From Leptospira interrogans (GTDB taxonomy: Bacteria > Spirochaetota > Leptospiria > Leptospirales > Leptospiraceae): a stretch of 64,000 nucleotides of DNA. Below the pieces are notes generated by a model. It was not told the origin of the DNA, ran no database searches, and was given only the letters and a program-made list of their open reading frames with translations. Positions 11,821-22,459 of this stretch are shown piece by piece (position 1 is the first letter of the stretch; each line of letters starts with the position of its first letter). A program made the translations under genes and the position numbers. The stretch is from the NCBI RefSeq assembly GCF_900156205.1, contig NZ_FTNA01000002.1, forward strand, positions 62,001-126,000. Direction: 5' to 3'.

Positions 11821-12159
11821 AGTAGTTCCCACAATTTTCAAAGTTTAACTGGTAAATTCACGATTTGTGAGAGTTCCCACAGATTAAGTCGTATTACAAA
11901 TTTTTAAACATTTATTTTTTGTGATTCGGGTCGAGTAGTTCCCACAATTTTCAAGGTTTAACTGGTAAATCCGCGACTTGTGAGAGTTCCCACAGATTAA
12001 GTCGTATTACAAATTTTTAAACATTTATTTTTTGTGATTCGAGTCGAGTAGTTCCCACAATTTTCAAAGTTTAACTGGTAAATCCGCGATTTGTGAGAGT
12101 TCCCACAGATTAAGTCGCATAATAAATTTTAAAACATTCACTTTTTATGGAAAAATCAG
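11821..12159 (+). repeat. 113-bp tandem repeat, three units
   Basis: Units begin at 11821, 11934 and 12047, giving an exact 113-bp period. Units 1 and 2 are nearly identical and unit 3 decays in its last 30 bp. Each unit starts AGTAGTTCCCACAATTTTCA and carries a second AGTTCCCACA about 50 bp later, so the array holds six copies of that motif. No open frame runs through it. Confidence 0.92.
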
Positions 12160-12438
12160 GTTTTTATAAAAAGAATTTCTCCATGAACTCACGTTATAAT
12201 CAATTGAAACTAAGGATGATTATTATATTACGTTTCTTTTATGCAATTGATTGACTGAAGCTAAAAGTGCGGTCCACAACACAGGATTTGTTCGGTTTTC
12301 TTACTCCTGAATTTACAGGATTGAAGTGTAGACTATTGGATTGGGTATTTTATTATATAGTTCTAATTAGAAGTCAAAAATTTATTTTCGTTTGGGAGAA
12401 TTTAAGTTCAATTCATTTCATAGAAGAATGGCCCACTT

Positions 12439-12702
12439 TTAAGAACTCGTTTCTAAAGTAATTGCGTGTAAACCTCTATCGATCCAAGGTTTAAGAATAG
12501 AATATACCATTCTATGTTGTTCTAATTTAGATTTTCCTAAAAAACTAGGAGAGGCTAATACAATTTTGATATGAGTGCCTTCGGGTTTATTTTCCGGATT
12601 TCCAATGTGACCTGAGTGTTGTGCACTAAAATCTTCCACTTCTATATAAGTAGGATTCAAATAAGAAATTAATTGAGAGCGAATTTCTTCTTTAAAACTC
12701 AT
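12439..12702 (-). CDS. BolA/IbaG family protein (copy 2)
   Basis: An 87-residue BolA-like protein: IEVEDFSAQHSGH near 21-33, GTHIKIVLASPSFLGKSKLEQHRMVYSIL, and the C-terminal GLHAITLET strand with the family His. It is nearer the classical BolA/IbaG layout (HSGH segment) than copy 1, which lacks the HSGH loop. It begins 3 bp after the stop of the ABC-2 permease gene and is probably co-transcribed with it. Its link to iron-sulfur or stress control is family knowledge only. Confidence 0.87.
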   Translation of the reverse strand: MSFKEEIRSQLISYLNPTYIEVEDFSAQHSGHIGNPENKPEGTHIKIVLASPSFLGKSKLEQHRMVYSILKPWIDRGLHAITLETSS

Positions 12703-12705
12703 AGA

Positions 12706-13479
12706 TTAGTTTCGGATTCCAATTCCTTTTTTTAATAGATATACGGAAAGAATATAAAAGAATAAGGTTGCCGCTCCAATCATAGAAAGCGCAAACCAAG
12801 GATGAATGTCACTGATTCCTAAAAATCCGTAACGGAACGAATTTACCATATATAAAATTGGATTTAATTTGGAAACGTTCTGCCAAAAAGGAGGAAGCAT
12901 CTGAATGGAATAAAATACTCCACCTAAATAAGTCAAAGGAGTCAAAATAAAAGTAGGAATGATTGTCACGTCGTCGAATTTCTTGGCGTAAAGGGCGTTT
13001 AAAAATCCTCCAATTGAAAATAGAAGAGAACTTAAAAATACGGTAGCAATTAACATAGGAAAATTATAAACTTCTAATTTTGTAAAAAATAAAGAAATTG
13101 CAATCACTAAAATTCCCACTAAAATTCCTCGGATCACCCCACCTATTGTATACCCTAAAACAATTAAGGATGGGGGAGTTGGAGACACTAAAATTTCCTC
13201 TACATTTTTTTGAAACTTAGCACCGAAAAAGGAAGATACTACATTGTTATACGAATTGATAATCACAGACATCATTACAAGGCCAGGAACGATAAATTGT
13301 ATATAAGTATGATTCCCTATGTTTCCTATTTGAGAACCGACTAACTTTCCGAAGATAATAAAGTAAAGTGAGATTGTGATTCCAGGAGGAATGATCGTCT
13401 GAATCCAGATCCGTAGAATTCGAACGGTTTCTTTAATAACTATGGTCTTAAATGCGTTGTATTTTTCAGATAGATTCAT
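12706..13479 (-). CDS. ABC-2 type transporter permease
   Basis: A 257-residue integral membrane protein with about six helices and the ABC-2 signature region: EEILVSPTPPSLIVLGYTIGGVIRGILVGI followed by FLTPLTYLGGVFYSIQMLPPFW. It pairs with the ATP-binding subunit, whose stop codon it overlaps by 4 bp. The substrate is unknown; relatives export drugs, lipids or polysaccharides. It sits between the ATPase gene and bolA copy 2. Confidence 0.9.
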   Translation of the reverse strand: MNLSEKYNAFKTIVIKETVRILRIWIQTIIPPGITISLYFIIFGKLVGSQIGNIGNHTYIQFIVPGLVMMSVIINSYNNVVSSFFGAKFQKNVEEILVSPTPPSLIVLGYTIGGVIRGILVGILVIAISLFFTKLEVYNFPMLIATVFLSSLLFSIGGFLNALYAKKFDDVTIIPTFILTPLTYLGGVFYSIQMLPPFWQNVSKLNPILYMVNSFRYGFLGISDIHPWFALSMIGAATLFFYILSVYLLKKGIGIRN

Positions 13480-14393
13480 AATTTTTTCTCTACCAATTTC
13501 AGGAATAGTTCTTCTAAACGATTGGATTTGTTTCTCATACTACTAATTTTAATTTCGTTCTGATCTAAAATTTTAAATAAATCATTTAAAGAAGCATCTC
13601 CGTAAATAGAAACTTCTAAAGTGGAGTTATCTGTTTGTTTGATTTCCACACCCGGAATCGTTTTATAAGAGTTGAGATGTCCGGTAAAATCTAAGATAAA
13701 GGTTTCGTGATCTAATTTTTGGAGTAGTTCTTTCATGGAAGTATTTTCTACGATTTTTCCCTGATCTATGATGGCGATATTTCTACAAAGACTTTCCGCT
13801 TCTTCTAAGTAATGAGTAGTAAGGATCACGGTGATACCGGAGGAGTTCAACTTTTGCAGAAATTCCCAGAGAGACCTTCTAAGTTCAATATCCACACCTG
13901 CTGTTGGTTCGTCTAAAATTAAAATTTTAGGATTATGAATGAGAGCCCTTGCGATCATCAACCTTCGTTTCATTCCTCCAGAAAGTCTACCGGCGGCTTC
14001 TTTTCTTTTTTCATACAGTCCGAGTTGTTGTAAATATTCTCCAGCTCGTTCCAGCGCTATCTTACGATCCATTCCGTAATAACCACCTTGGTTGACTACG
14101 ATCTGACTTACTCTTTCAAAGATATTAAAATTAAATTCTTGGGGAACAACACCTATATACGATTTCGCTTTAGAAAGATTTCTATCTAAATCCGCGTCAA
14201 AGATTTGAACCTTGCCGGAAGTTTTATTTACGAGCGAACTTAAAATACCGATCGTGGTAGACTTTCCGGCTCCGTTTGGACCAAGTAGGGCGAAAAAATC
14301 TCCCTTTTCTACATTTAGGCTGATCCCTTTGAGAGCCGTGACTCCACCTGAGTATGTTTTGACTAAATTTTCAATTTGCAACGCAAACTTCAT
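13476..14393 (-). CDS. ABC transporter ATP-binding protein
   Basis: A 305-residue ATPase subunit of the ABC-2 exporter. Walker A is GPNGAGKST (about 38-46), the signature is LSGGMKRRL, Walker B is [12 protein letters not shown], and the switch His lies in [12 protein letters not shown]. The C-terminal roughly 80 residues are the extension often seen in drug-resistance-type subunits. It overlaps the permease by 4 bp and starts 18 bp after the oxidoreductase stop, so the four genes from 15794 to 12439 look like one operon. Confidence 0.92.
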   Translation of the reverse strand: MKFALQIENLVKTYSGGVTALKGISLNVEKGDFFALLGPNGAGKSTTIGILSSLVNKTSGKVQIFDADLDRNLSKAKSYIGVVPQEFNFNIFERVSQIVVNQGGYYGMDRKIALERAGEYLQQLGLYEKRKEAAGRLSGGMKRRLMIARALIHNPKILILDEPTAGVDIELRRSLWEFLQKLNSSGITVILTTHYLEEAESLCRNIAIIDQGKIVENTSMKELLQKLDHETFILDFTGHLNSYKTIPGVEIKQTDNSTLEVSIYGDASLNDLFKILDQNEIKISSMRNKSNRLEELFLKLVEKKL

Positions 14394-14411
14394 AAATTTT
14401 GAATATTCCTA

Positions 14412-15794
14412 TTATTTTTTGGATTGTAAAAGTTCTTTTGCTTTTCGAGCGGCATTTCTTGCAATTTCGGGTAACGCAGGATGTACGTAGATCATTTTTA
14501 AAAGATCGTCTAAAGTGCCTTTCATCGTCATTAAAAGGATAAAAAGATGAATCAAGTTCGAAGCTTCGTCTCCGATTACGTGAGCTCCTAAAACCATTTT
14601 GGATTTTTTATCTATTAGGATTTTTACAAATCCGGAATCGGATAATCTCGCCATTCCAGTAGCGCTAGCACTGTATGAATTTTTTGCAGCTACGTAGTCG
14701 ATTCCTTCTTGGATTAGTTCTTCTTCTGTTTTTCCTACTTTGGCGATCTGGGGATGTGTAAACACTGCATGTGGGACTGGAGGATATTCGATAGGAGTTC
14801 TTTTTTTTTCTTGGTATAAGGTGCGGAATAAAAATTCTCCTTCAAAGTTTACGGAATGTCTGTAAAAGTATTTTCCTGTAATATCGCCTAATGCATATAC
14901 ACCTGGAGAAGTAGTTTCTAAATATTCGTTTACGACTATGTATCCGTTTTTATCCGTCTGAATATTCGTATTTTGTAAATTTAAAAGATCTGTGTTGGGT
15001 TTAATTCCAGTGGCTACCAAAAGGGCTTCGGATTGAAGCAAAATCGTTTTTCCCTGTGAAATTGCTTCTACATAAAATAAATTTTTATTATATTCTATTT
15101 TATGAATGTTTGTGTGTAATAATACATTGTGTTCTTTTGTAAAAATTCTTTCGAACTCATCAACTATGTCTTTGTCCTCGTTTTTGAGCATTCTATTTCT
15201 GACTAAAAAAGTGACTTCACTACCAAAAGACGAATAAGCAAAACCTAGTTCTAATGCAATAAAACCACCTCCGATTACAATCATAGATTTGGGAAGATCG
15301 GTTCTTCTAAGTGTTTCTCTACTTGTCATAAAAGGGGTTCCAGCAAGTCCAGGAATATCCGGGATCGCTGGCCTTGCACCTGAGGCGATAAAAATTCTTT
15401 CTGCGGTTAGTTGTTCCCCGTTTACTGTGATAACCTTATCCGAGATAAAACTCGCTGTTCCTGAAATATAAGTAATGTTTGAATTTTTATCATAAGCGGG
15501 AAGGATAGAAGCAGATTCGTCATCTACGGTTTTAGAAATCCTTTCTATAAGAGTTTTAAAATCTACTTCGGGTTTTTTAGGAAATGAAATCTGAAATTTT
15601 TCTGAATGTTTTGTCAGAGAAAGGATCTCTGCGGGATAGATCAACATCTTAGAAGGAATACATCCTCGATTGAGGCAGGTGCCGCCTGGATTTTCTTTTT
15701 CGATTACGGCGATCTTGTAACCGATTTTAGAAGGAGGAGTAACTAATTTTGTTCCCCCTCCAGTTCCAATTACAATAATATCATATTCTTTCAT
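14412..15794 (-). CDS. Lpd-like FAD/NAD(P) disulfide oxidoreductase
   Basis: A 460-residue class I pyridine nucleotide-disulfide oxidoreductase. Visible parts are the FAD motif GTGGGTK (slightly unusual), the redox pair in [14 protein letters not shown] (Cys40 and Cys45), the NAD motif [20 protein letters not shown], and the C-terminal HPALPE with the active-site His/Glu. It is closest in pattern to stand-alone dihydrolipoyl-dehydrogenase-like or mycothione-reductase-like enzymes. GCIPSK favours Lpd over the usual GCVPKK of glutathione reductase. With glutathione genes 5 kb away a low-molecular-weight-thiol reductase role is possible. No lipoyl-complex genes are adjacent. Confidence 0.82.
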   Translation of the reverse strand: MKEYDIIVIGTGGGTKLVTPPSKIGYKIAVIEKENPGGTCLNRGCIPSKMLIYPAEILSLTKHSEKFQISFPKKPEVDFKTLIERISKTVDDESASILPAYDKNSNITYISGTASFISDKVITVNGEQLTAERIFIASGARPAIPDIPGLAGTPFMTSRETLRRTDLPKSMIVIGGGFIALELGFAYSSFGSEVTFLVRNRMLKNEDKDIVDEFERIFTKEHNVLLHTNIHKIEYNKNLFYVEAISQGKTILLQSEALLVATGIKPNTDLLNLQNTNIQTDKNGYIVVNEYLETTSPGVYALGDITGKYFYRHSVNFEGEFLFRTLYQEKKRTPIEYPPVPHAVFTHPQIAKVGKTEEELIQEGIDYVAAKNSYSASATGMARLSDSGFVKILIDKKSKMVLGAHVIGDEASNLIHLFILLMTMKGTLDDLLKMIYVHPALPEIARNAARKAKELLQSKK

Positions 15795-15917
15795 AAAAAA
15801 GAACCGCCTTGGTTACAGATTTTAAACCGATGTCGGAGAGAGCAAACGATTTCTAAGATTAGATCTTAAACTAAAATTTTTCAAAAATAAAATTTAGAAA
15901 TAAAACTGTATTTCAAT

Positions 15918-16727
15918 TTACCACTTATCTCTCAACGAACGAATCAAAATAAAAAGTTCTGTGGGATTTTGATCTAAGAGACGTTTCGGAGAAATTTTTA
16001 TAGAAACGTTTTTTAGAAGTTCGGAAGAAGGATGATCACATTGAAGAAACGTGTTGATTCTTCTTTCTTTACCAAGATTGGTTGTAAGGAATTCTATGTT
16101 TTTAGGTAGGCGTGAACATTCTTCTAAAGCATCAATTGCGTCTTGATTGGAAGGATTCAGAGATAATGTGAACTTTAAATTCGTTTCTAAGTAATCATGG
16201 CCGGGGTAGAGAAGGATTTCCTCTTCTAAAGGATAAAACTGTTCTAAAATTGTTTTTGCAAGAATTGTTGGGTCTCCTCCTCGAAGACAATTTCCAACAC
16301 CTGCGTTAAAAAGAGTATCTCCCGTAAAAATCGCTGTGGGTTTTTGATTTTCTACAAGAAGAATACAAACGTGGCAAAAAGTGTGACCAGGGGTATCTAA
16401 AATTTCTAAATATTCTTTTGCAGAAGATAGAATTTTATCTCCCTTTTGGACAGGATGAGTTGCGTGTGGAATTTTTCCGATTCCTCCTGGATGAGAATAG
16501 ACTGTGCAGCCATATCTACGGACCAATCCTTGGTTTCCGGAGGTATGATCGGAATGTTCGTGTGTATTGAGAATAAAGTCGAGTTTCCAACCTTTTTTAT
16601 CTAAAAAAGATTCGATTTGATCAGAATCATAAGGATCAATCGAAATTGTTTGAGAAGTTTCTGAATTTTTAAGAATATAGGTGAAGTTTCGAAGAGGGCT
16701 ATTTGTATAGATTCGATGGATTTCCAG
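15918..16727 (-). CDS. GloB-like metallo-beta-lactamase hydrolase, unusual start
   Basis: A hydrolase of the hydroxyacylglutathione hydrolase (glyoxalase II) type. The metal motif THEHSDH, TPGHTFCHV, FTGDTLFNAGVGNC and YPGHDYLETNLKF are all visible. The first ordinary start, a TTG at 16526, lies downstream of THEHSDH and would remove the active site, so the gene must begin earlier. The frame is open into the STAS gene with no ATG, GTG or TTG at a sensible place. A CTG at 16727, 8 bp after the STAS stop, gives (M)EIHRIYTNSPLRNFTYIL, the expected family N-terminus, and 269 residues. Translation is probably coupled to the STAS gene. Glutathione is made nearby, so an S-lactoylglutathione role is plausible. 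Confidence 0.75.
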   Translation of the reverse strand: MEIHRIYTNSPLRNFTYILKNSETSQTISIDPYDSDQIESFLDKKGWKLDFILNTHEHSDHTSGNQGLVRRYGCTVYSHPGGIGKIPHATHPVQKGDKILSSAKEYLEILDTPGHTFCHVCILLVENQKPTAIFTGDTLFNAGVGNCLRGGDPTILAKTILEQFYPLEEEILLYPGHDYLETNLKFTLSLNPSNQDAIDALEECSRLPKNIEFLTTNLGKERRINTFLQCDHPSSELLKNVSIKISPKRLLDQNPTELFILIRSLRDKW

Positions 16728-16735
16728 AAGAGCGC

Positions 16736-17050
16736 CTAACGAATAATATCCAAATGTTTGTCTAAATTCGCGATTTTTAAAATGGTCATTACGTCTCTAC
16801 TGATATTTTTGAGTTTGAGGGAACCATTTCTTTCTGTTACGTATTTTTGGGAATTAAAAATGGCTCCGATTCCGGAGGAGTCCAAGTATGCGTCTCCTGA
16901 AAAATCCAGAATAATTTCCGTAAAACCCTCTCCGTGTTTTTTGATAATCAATTCCTTGAGGGCAAATGCGTTTTTGAGGCTGATACTACCTTGAATTTTA
17001 ATCGTACAAGTTGTGCCTTCGGTAAGAATTTCTGTATTAAAATTTTCCAC
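16736..17050 (-). CDS. STAS-domain anti-anti-sigma factor-like protein
   Basis: A 104-residue single STAS domain. The motif IILDFSGDAYLDSSGIGAIFN (about 45-65) contains the DSSG phosphoacceptor serine of SpoIIAA/RsbV proteins. Such proteins are phosphorylated by RsbW-type kinases and reset by SpoIIE/RsbU-type phosphatases; one such phosphatase lies 4.4 kb away (21479-22459). Start is a GTG at 17050. It directly precedes the GloB-like gene with an 8-bp gap. No cognate kinase gene is visible here. Confidence 0.88.
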   Translation of the reverse strand: MENFNTEILTEGTTCTIKIQGSISLKNAFALKELIIKKHGEGFTEIILDFSGDAYLDSSGIGAIFNSQKYVTERNGSLKLKNISRDVMTILKIANLDKHLDIIR

Positions 17051-17243
17051 GTCTATTTTGCTCGAATCAGTTTAAATCGTATTCGATTGATTTACTAGGT
17101 AAACAAAATTTTTTAAGAACTACTTACCTATAAGAAATTTTTTACAAATAAAAAAGAATTCGCTGGAAATCCTAATGGAATCGGTAAATTTAGACAACAT
17201 TTTCCTGAAAAATCCTCCACAGATCGGAACTGTTTTTTAATTT

Positions 17244-18200
17244 ATGCGCATAAAATTTTGGGGTGTACGCGGTTCGATTTCTTCCTCGGTTCGCGGAGAA
17301 TCGATTCGCAGTAAGGTGCAAAAAATTCTTAGCCTAGCGACTCCAGCAGACCTACAAAGCCCTGATGCAATTGACTCCTTTTTAGATTCACTTTCTCTTT
17401 CTTATTGGAGTACTTATGGGGGAAATACGACTTGTATTGAAATCCGAGATAAAAAAGACAATTTAGTCATCATAGACGGTGGTACCGGTATCCGAGAATT
17501 GGGAAATTCTATTTTGCACGAAGGTTTCCTGGAGGGAAAAGGAAAGGCAAAATGGATTTTTACCCATACCCATTGGGATCATATCCAAGGTGTTCCTTTT
17601 TTTGTTCCTCTTTATTCTCCCGGAAACGTATTTGAGTTTTTAAGTTCTGTGGATAACTTAGAAGAACGACTTAAGTATCAACATAGCTTTACACATTTTC
17701 CGGTTCCTTATGAAGGATTTAGAGCCACTAAAAATTTTAAATTTATTCCGGAAGGAAAAGCATTTCCTGTAACCGAATCCATTTCGGCAATTTCTAAATC
17801 GGTTCGTCATCCGGGCGGAAGTTTTTCCTATCGTTTTGAAGAAGAAGGTAAATCTCTTATCTTTGCTTCAGACGCGGAATTTAATCTGGACGAGATGGAA
17901 AATATTCAAGACTATCTAAACTATTTTCGAGGAGCGGACGTACTCGTTTTTGATACTCAGTATACGTTCGAAGAATCACTTCAAAAAATCGATTGGGGGC
18001 ATAGTTCGGCTTCTATGGCTACGGACATAGCCTTACGGGCCAATGTAAAAAAGTTAGTGATGTTTCATCACGATCCTTCCTACGACGATGAAAAGTTAGA
18101 CGCTGTTTATTTAAGAGCCTTAAAATATAAAGAGATGTTTGATCCCAACAATCGTCTTGAAATTATCATGGCGCATGAAGGCCTAGAACTGGAAGTATAG
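17244..18200 (+). CDS. Metallo-beta-lactamase-fold hydrolase (RNase Z/PhnP-like)
   Basis: A 318-residue hydrolase beginning MRIKFWGVRGSI, typical of a stand-alone group. The metal motif THTHWDH (near 109-115), YGGNTTCIEI, the HPGGSFSYRF region, FASDAEF, and late HSSASMA and MFHHDPSYDD supply the remaining ligands. Members are usually annotated as MBL-fold phosphodiesterase-like and the true substrate is unknown. It is divergent from the STAS gene across a 193-bp gap that likely holds both promoters. Confidence 0.85.
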   Translation: MRIKFWGVRGSISSSVRGESIRSKVQKILSLATPADLQSPDAIDSFLDSLSLSYWSTYGGNTTCIEIRDKKDNLVIIDGGTGIRELGNSILHEGFLEGKGKAKWIFTHTHWDHIQGVPFFVPLYSPGNVFEFLSSVDNLEERLKYQHSFTHFPVPYEGFRATKNFKFIPEGKAFPVTESISAISKSVRHPGGSFSYRFEEEGKSLIFASDAEFNLDEMENIQDYLNYFRGADVLVFDTQYTFEESLQKIDWGHSSASMATDIALRANVKKLVMFHHDPSYDDEKLDAVYLRALKYKEMFDPNNRLEIIMAHEGLELEV

Positions 18201-18269
18201 CTTGCAGTTTTTCTAATATTATAAATTAAATTTCATCTTTCACTTTAAATTTTTTGGAGACGATCTTCT

Positions 18270-19760
18270 ATGAGTGATTATATCATCGGTATAGACGCCG
18301 GAACTACCGGGATTCGAATTTTTTGTTTTAATAAATCAGGAAACGTAATTTCCAGCGCGTATTCCGAATTTAACCAGCATTATCCGAAACCTGGTTGGGT
18401 GGAACACGATGCGGAAGAAATCTGGGCCAAAACTGAAAAGCTCATATTAAAAGCGATTCGAAATGGAAAGTTGAGTCCTTCTAAAGCAGTCGCAATTGGA
18501 ATTACAAATCAAAGAGAAACCACAGTATTGTTTGATAAAGATACCGGAAAACCTGTTTATAATGCGATCGTATGGCAATGTAGAAGAACTTCTGAAACCT
18601 GTATGGATCTTAAATCTAAAGGATTGGAATCTTTTTTTCGTAAAAAAACGGGATTGGTTTTAGATGCATACTTTAGTGGAACCAAAATTCAATGGATTTT
18701 GGAAAATGTAAAAGGTGTAAAAGCCAGAGCGGAAAAAGGAAAGATATTTTTTGGAACCATAGATACGTATTTACTATATCGTTTGACCAACGGAAAATCG
18801 CATAAGACCGATCATACGAATGCAAGTAGAACTTTGATCTACAATATCGAAAAGAAAGAATGGGATAAGGAATTAACTCAAATATTAGGAATTCCTGATT
18901 CTATTTTACCAGAGACGCATAATTCTAGTTCATTGTTCGGAAGAACGGAAAAGGTAAAAGGACTTCCTGACGGAATTCCAATTTCCTCTCTTGTGGGAGA
19001 TCAACAAGGGGCCTTATTTGGCCAACTTTGCACAGAGCCTGGGGAAGCCAAGAACACGTATGGAACCGGATGTTTTCTTCTTTTTAATACTGGAAATAAT
19101 TTTCAGATTTCTAAGAACAATTTACTTACTACCTTAGGATGTGGACCGGAAGGAAAGACTGTTTATTGTTTGGAAGGATCCGTTTTTATAGGAGGCGCTG
19201 TCGTTCAATTTTTAAGAGATAATCTGAAATTTTTTAAAGAATCCAAAATTTCCGAAAAGTATGCGTCTTCGGTAAAAAAAGAAGACGATGTAGTTTTTAT
19301 TCCCGCCTTTGCAGGGTTAGGTGCTCCTTATTGGGATATGAACGCGAGGGGTGCAATTTTAGGTCTGACAAGAGATACTACAGCGGAACAGATCACAAGA
19401 GCTGCGCTCAAATCGATTGCCCTCCAATCTTATGAACTTGTAGAGGCAATGGAAAACGATACTGGTTCTAAATTAAAAGTTTTAAAAGTAGACGGGGGTG
19501 CGACTGGAAATTCTTGGTTGATGCAGTATCAATCTGATATATTAGGAAAACGTGTAGTTCGTCCTTCCAATGTAGATACCACGGTATTAGGTGCGGCATT
19601 TTTGGCGGGATTAGAAAGGGGATTTTTTCCTTCCGTAGTGGATCTAAAAAAGAAACTAAAAACGAGTAAGGAGTTTTCTCCACAGATGAAACAACCTCAG
19701 AGAGAAAAAGAGATTCAGATTTGGAAGGATTCTGTCCATAGGATCCGAACCAATCAATAA
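18270..19760 (+). CDS. glpK: Glycerol kinase
   Basis: A 496-residue FGGY-family kinase that phosphorylates glycerol to glycerol 3-phosphate. Visible parts are the phosphate-1 motif GIDAGTTGIRIFCFN, GITNQRETTVLFD, AIVWQCRRT, GDQQGALFGQLC, and the C-terminal ATP-site VDGGATGNSWLMQYQSD. Length equals E. coli GlpK. It follows the hydrolase gene by 69 bp with GGAGACG upstream of the ATG. The 3' end overlaps the facing unknown gene by 7 bp. No glpF or glpD is adjacent. Confidence 0.95.
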   Translation: MSDYIIGIDAGTTGIRIFCFNKSGNVISSAYSEFNQHYPKPGWVEHDAEEIWAKTEKLILKAIRNGKLSPSKAVAIGITNQRETTVLFDKDTGKPVYNAIVWQCRRTSETCMDLKSKGLESFFRKKTGLVLDAYFSGTKIQWILENVKGVKARAEKGKIFFGTIDTYLLYRLTNGKSHKTDHTNASRTLIYNIEKKEWDKELTQILGIPDSILPETHNSSSLFGRTEKVKGLPDGIPISSLVGDQQGALFGQLCTEPGEAKNTYGTGCFLLFNTGNNFQISKNNLLTTLGCGPEGKTVYCLEGSVFIGGAVVQFLRDNLKFFKESKISEKYASSVKKEDDVVFIPAFAGLGAPYWDMNARGAILGLTRDTTAEQITRAALKSIALQSYELVEAMENDTGSKLKVLKVDGGATGNSWLMQYQSDILGKRVVRPSNVDTTVLGAAFLAGLERGFFPSVVDLKKKLKTSKEFSPQMKQPQREKEIQIWKDSVHRIRTNQ

Positions 19761-21049
19761 TCAAAACCTAATAAACAAAATTCAAATGTCTTTTTAGAGG
19801 ATGTAATTCCAGCTCCGCATAAAACTCTAAATTCAGAAAAAAAAAGAATTTCTAAAATTCTTCCGGGAGGAATTTTTAAAAAGAATTGTTCGTTTCGTTC
19901 CCGTTTAGAAATTAAAGTATCCATTCGGACGATTTCTATCCATTCTAGAACCTGGAAAAGAATCGTTTTTTTTGTTACGGAGTAAAGTCGAATAGAACGA
20001 GTTCCGAAAATTTGAAAATTGAATTTAAAAGTTTCCCCAAGACTTTGAAACATCACTTCCATTTTTTGATTTGGATCGGTTTTAGAATTTTCTAAAGATT
20101 CTTGATAAATAGGGAATATTCCATTTTCATAATAAATTTTTCTGGAAAAGTTTTTAAAAATTTCCTTTTCAACTATTTCTTCCAGAGATTCGCCCGCTTC
20201 TGGTTTTTTAATCGGAGAATTTAAGATTGATTTTAATTTGTTTTTGGAAATGTTTTTTTCAATCATCACTTTGACTGGAGGAGAAAGTTTAGGATAAGAA
20301 AATCGAATGATTCTTTCATCCATTGACGTTAAAATCCGATTTAAAAAAGGACCGTGTATCAAAGGAAGAATTTCAATCTGGAAAATTTGATCTCGTAGAA
20401 ATATGGCGAACTCAGGTTCGTGGCTGAATAGATTAGAAACGATTGTTTGCTCTTCTGCGGGAGTTCCTGCAAAAAGAATTTTTACCAAACGAAATAAATA
20501 TGATTTTTGTTTTGCGTTGAAGTAAAGAGATTCAATTTTTTTCTCTACTTCCGATTCGGATAATTCTGGGTTTATTATATCTTTTAAAGATAAATAACGT
20601 GTTGAAAACATCTTGTTTCTTATTTGTTTATATAAAATAAAATTTCCAGTTCTTACAACTCCTATGGTAGTAAGCTCTGATTCTCGTCTAGAAATTTGAA
20701 AGGGAATAGAGCCAACTGGAAGATATGGATTTTGTAAAATTGGAAATTCAACGTTATCCGAAATCTCAAAAGATTTTTCTGGAAAACGTTCGTTTTTAGA
20801 ATAAATTTTCCCTTCTTTAAAACTCAAGTAAGCTTTGAAGTCTATAGACTTTGAGGAAAATGAAATTCGATTCCATTCTAAAGAATATAAGAATCTAGGT
20901 ATGAGTGCAGGAAATGCGAATAGAAATGGTAGTTCTTCGATTTCTGTTGGCTTAAAATTGTAAAATGGATCTATTGTAGATTTTAGTCGAACGACAGAAT
21001 CGGAATCTGCTTTGACGAAAAAATAGTTTAACCCTTCTTCGAAAGACAT
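19754..21049 (-). CDS. Unknown Leptospira-type protein, 431 aa
   Basis: I do not recognise a family. The 431-residue protein lacks a signal peptide and membrane helices and is rich in Phe, Lys, Glu and Ile. The middle (about 265-305) is charged and helix-prone. Codon use matches its neighbours, and the frame is long and uninterrupted, so it is surely coding. It stands alone, converging on glpK with a 7-bp overlap, and starts at an ATG at 21049. Confidence 0.75.
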   Translation of the reverse strand: MSFEEGLNYFFVKADSDSVVRLKSTIDPFYNFKPTEIEELPFLFAFPALIPRFLYSLEWNRISFSSKSIDFKAYLSFKEGKIYSKNERFPEKSFEISDNVEFPILQNPYLPVGSIPFQISRRESELTTIGVVRTGNFILYKQIRNKMFSTRYLSLKDIINPELSESEVEKKIESLYFNAKQKSYLFRLVKILFAGTPAEEQTIVSNLFSHEPEFAIFLRDQIFQIEILPLIHGPFLNRILTSMDERIIRFSYPKLSPPVKVMIEKNISKNKLKSILNSPIKKPEAGESLEEIVEKEIFKNFSRKIYYENGIFPIYQESLENSKTDPNQKMEVMFQSLGETFKFNFQIFGTRSIRLYSVTKKTILFQVLEWIEIVRMDTLISKRERNEQFFLKIPPGRILEILFFSEFRVLCGAGITSSKKTFEFCLLGFDY

Positions 21050-21182
21050 CGTATTTTAATTGGTTCTAAAATATAACAGATTAATTTTGAAAATGTGGAG
21101 AATTTTTTCTTTTAATTTATGATTCAATTAATTTTCGAAAAACGAGTATAAAATTCAGAGATTTGATTTAAAAAAATAGTTT

Positions 21183-21478
21183 CTAAAAAGTTTGGCGAAC
21201 CGTTTCCGGGATTGGAGAGGAAAGTCCTGGAGGAGAATAACTTTTTTTAGTGAGTTTAGAAACAAGAGCTTTTTTAAAATTATTGAAATTATATTCAATT
21301 TTTAGAATGTGAATTTCATCTTCCAATCCGAAAGGGATAAAATCTATGATTTCGTCTTCGGTCATTCCGGTAACCAGGGAAACGTCCTGAAGAATTCTGC
21401 CCAGTTTACGAACATCTCTTTCTTCTAGAGGGATTAGATTTAGGATTTTAAGTTCAAGCTCGCTCAATTCTAACATAA

Positions 21479-21482
<4 letters not shown>
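21183..21482 (-). CDS. Small unknown protein in SpoIIE-phosphatase operon
   Basis: A 99-residue acidic, helical protein starting MIMLELSELELKILNLIP. It overlaps the phosphatase stop by 4 bp (ATGA), so it is the third gene of the operon 23070-21183 and is probably translated by coupling. The N-terminal pattern ELSELELKILNLIPLEERDVRKLGRIL has a winged-helix-like look, but I cannot name a family. A partner or regulator of the phosphatase is inference from position. Confidence 0.7.

Positions 21483-22455
<973 letters not shown>

Positions 22456-22459
<4 letters not shown>

Larger units (their letters stand above)
10521..12438. other. 1.9-kb non-coding repeat island
   Basis: No credible gene is seen. 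A small frame at 12267-12461 is judged spurious. The stretch contains one MITE-A copy (11226-11467) nested in an older dispersed repeat, a 113-bp tandem array (11821-12159), and several isolated TGTGGGAACT / AGTTCCCACA motifs near 11590 and 11650. The upstream part (10540-11130) is AT-rich with nothing recognisable. The island separates the two bolA genes. Confidence 0.75.

Noticed and set aside
11821..12159. CRISPR array
   Set aside because: The repeated unit is 113 bp with no alternation of conserved repeat and unique spacer, and no cas gene is present.
12267..12461. 64-codon plus-strand frame near bolA copy 2
   Set aside because: It overlaps the bolA 3' end antisense, lacks a ribosome-binding site, and its composition is not coding-like.
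12439..15794. Integrated defence or secretion island
   Set aside because: The genes (BolA, ABC-2 exporter, Lpd-like enzyme) are ordinary chromosomal families with matching codon use and no integrase, tRNA or attachment site nearby.
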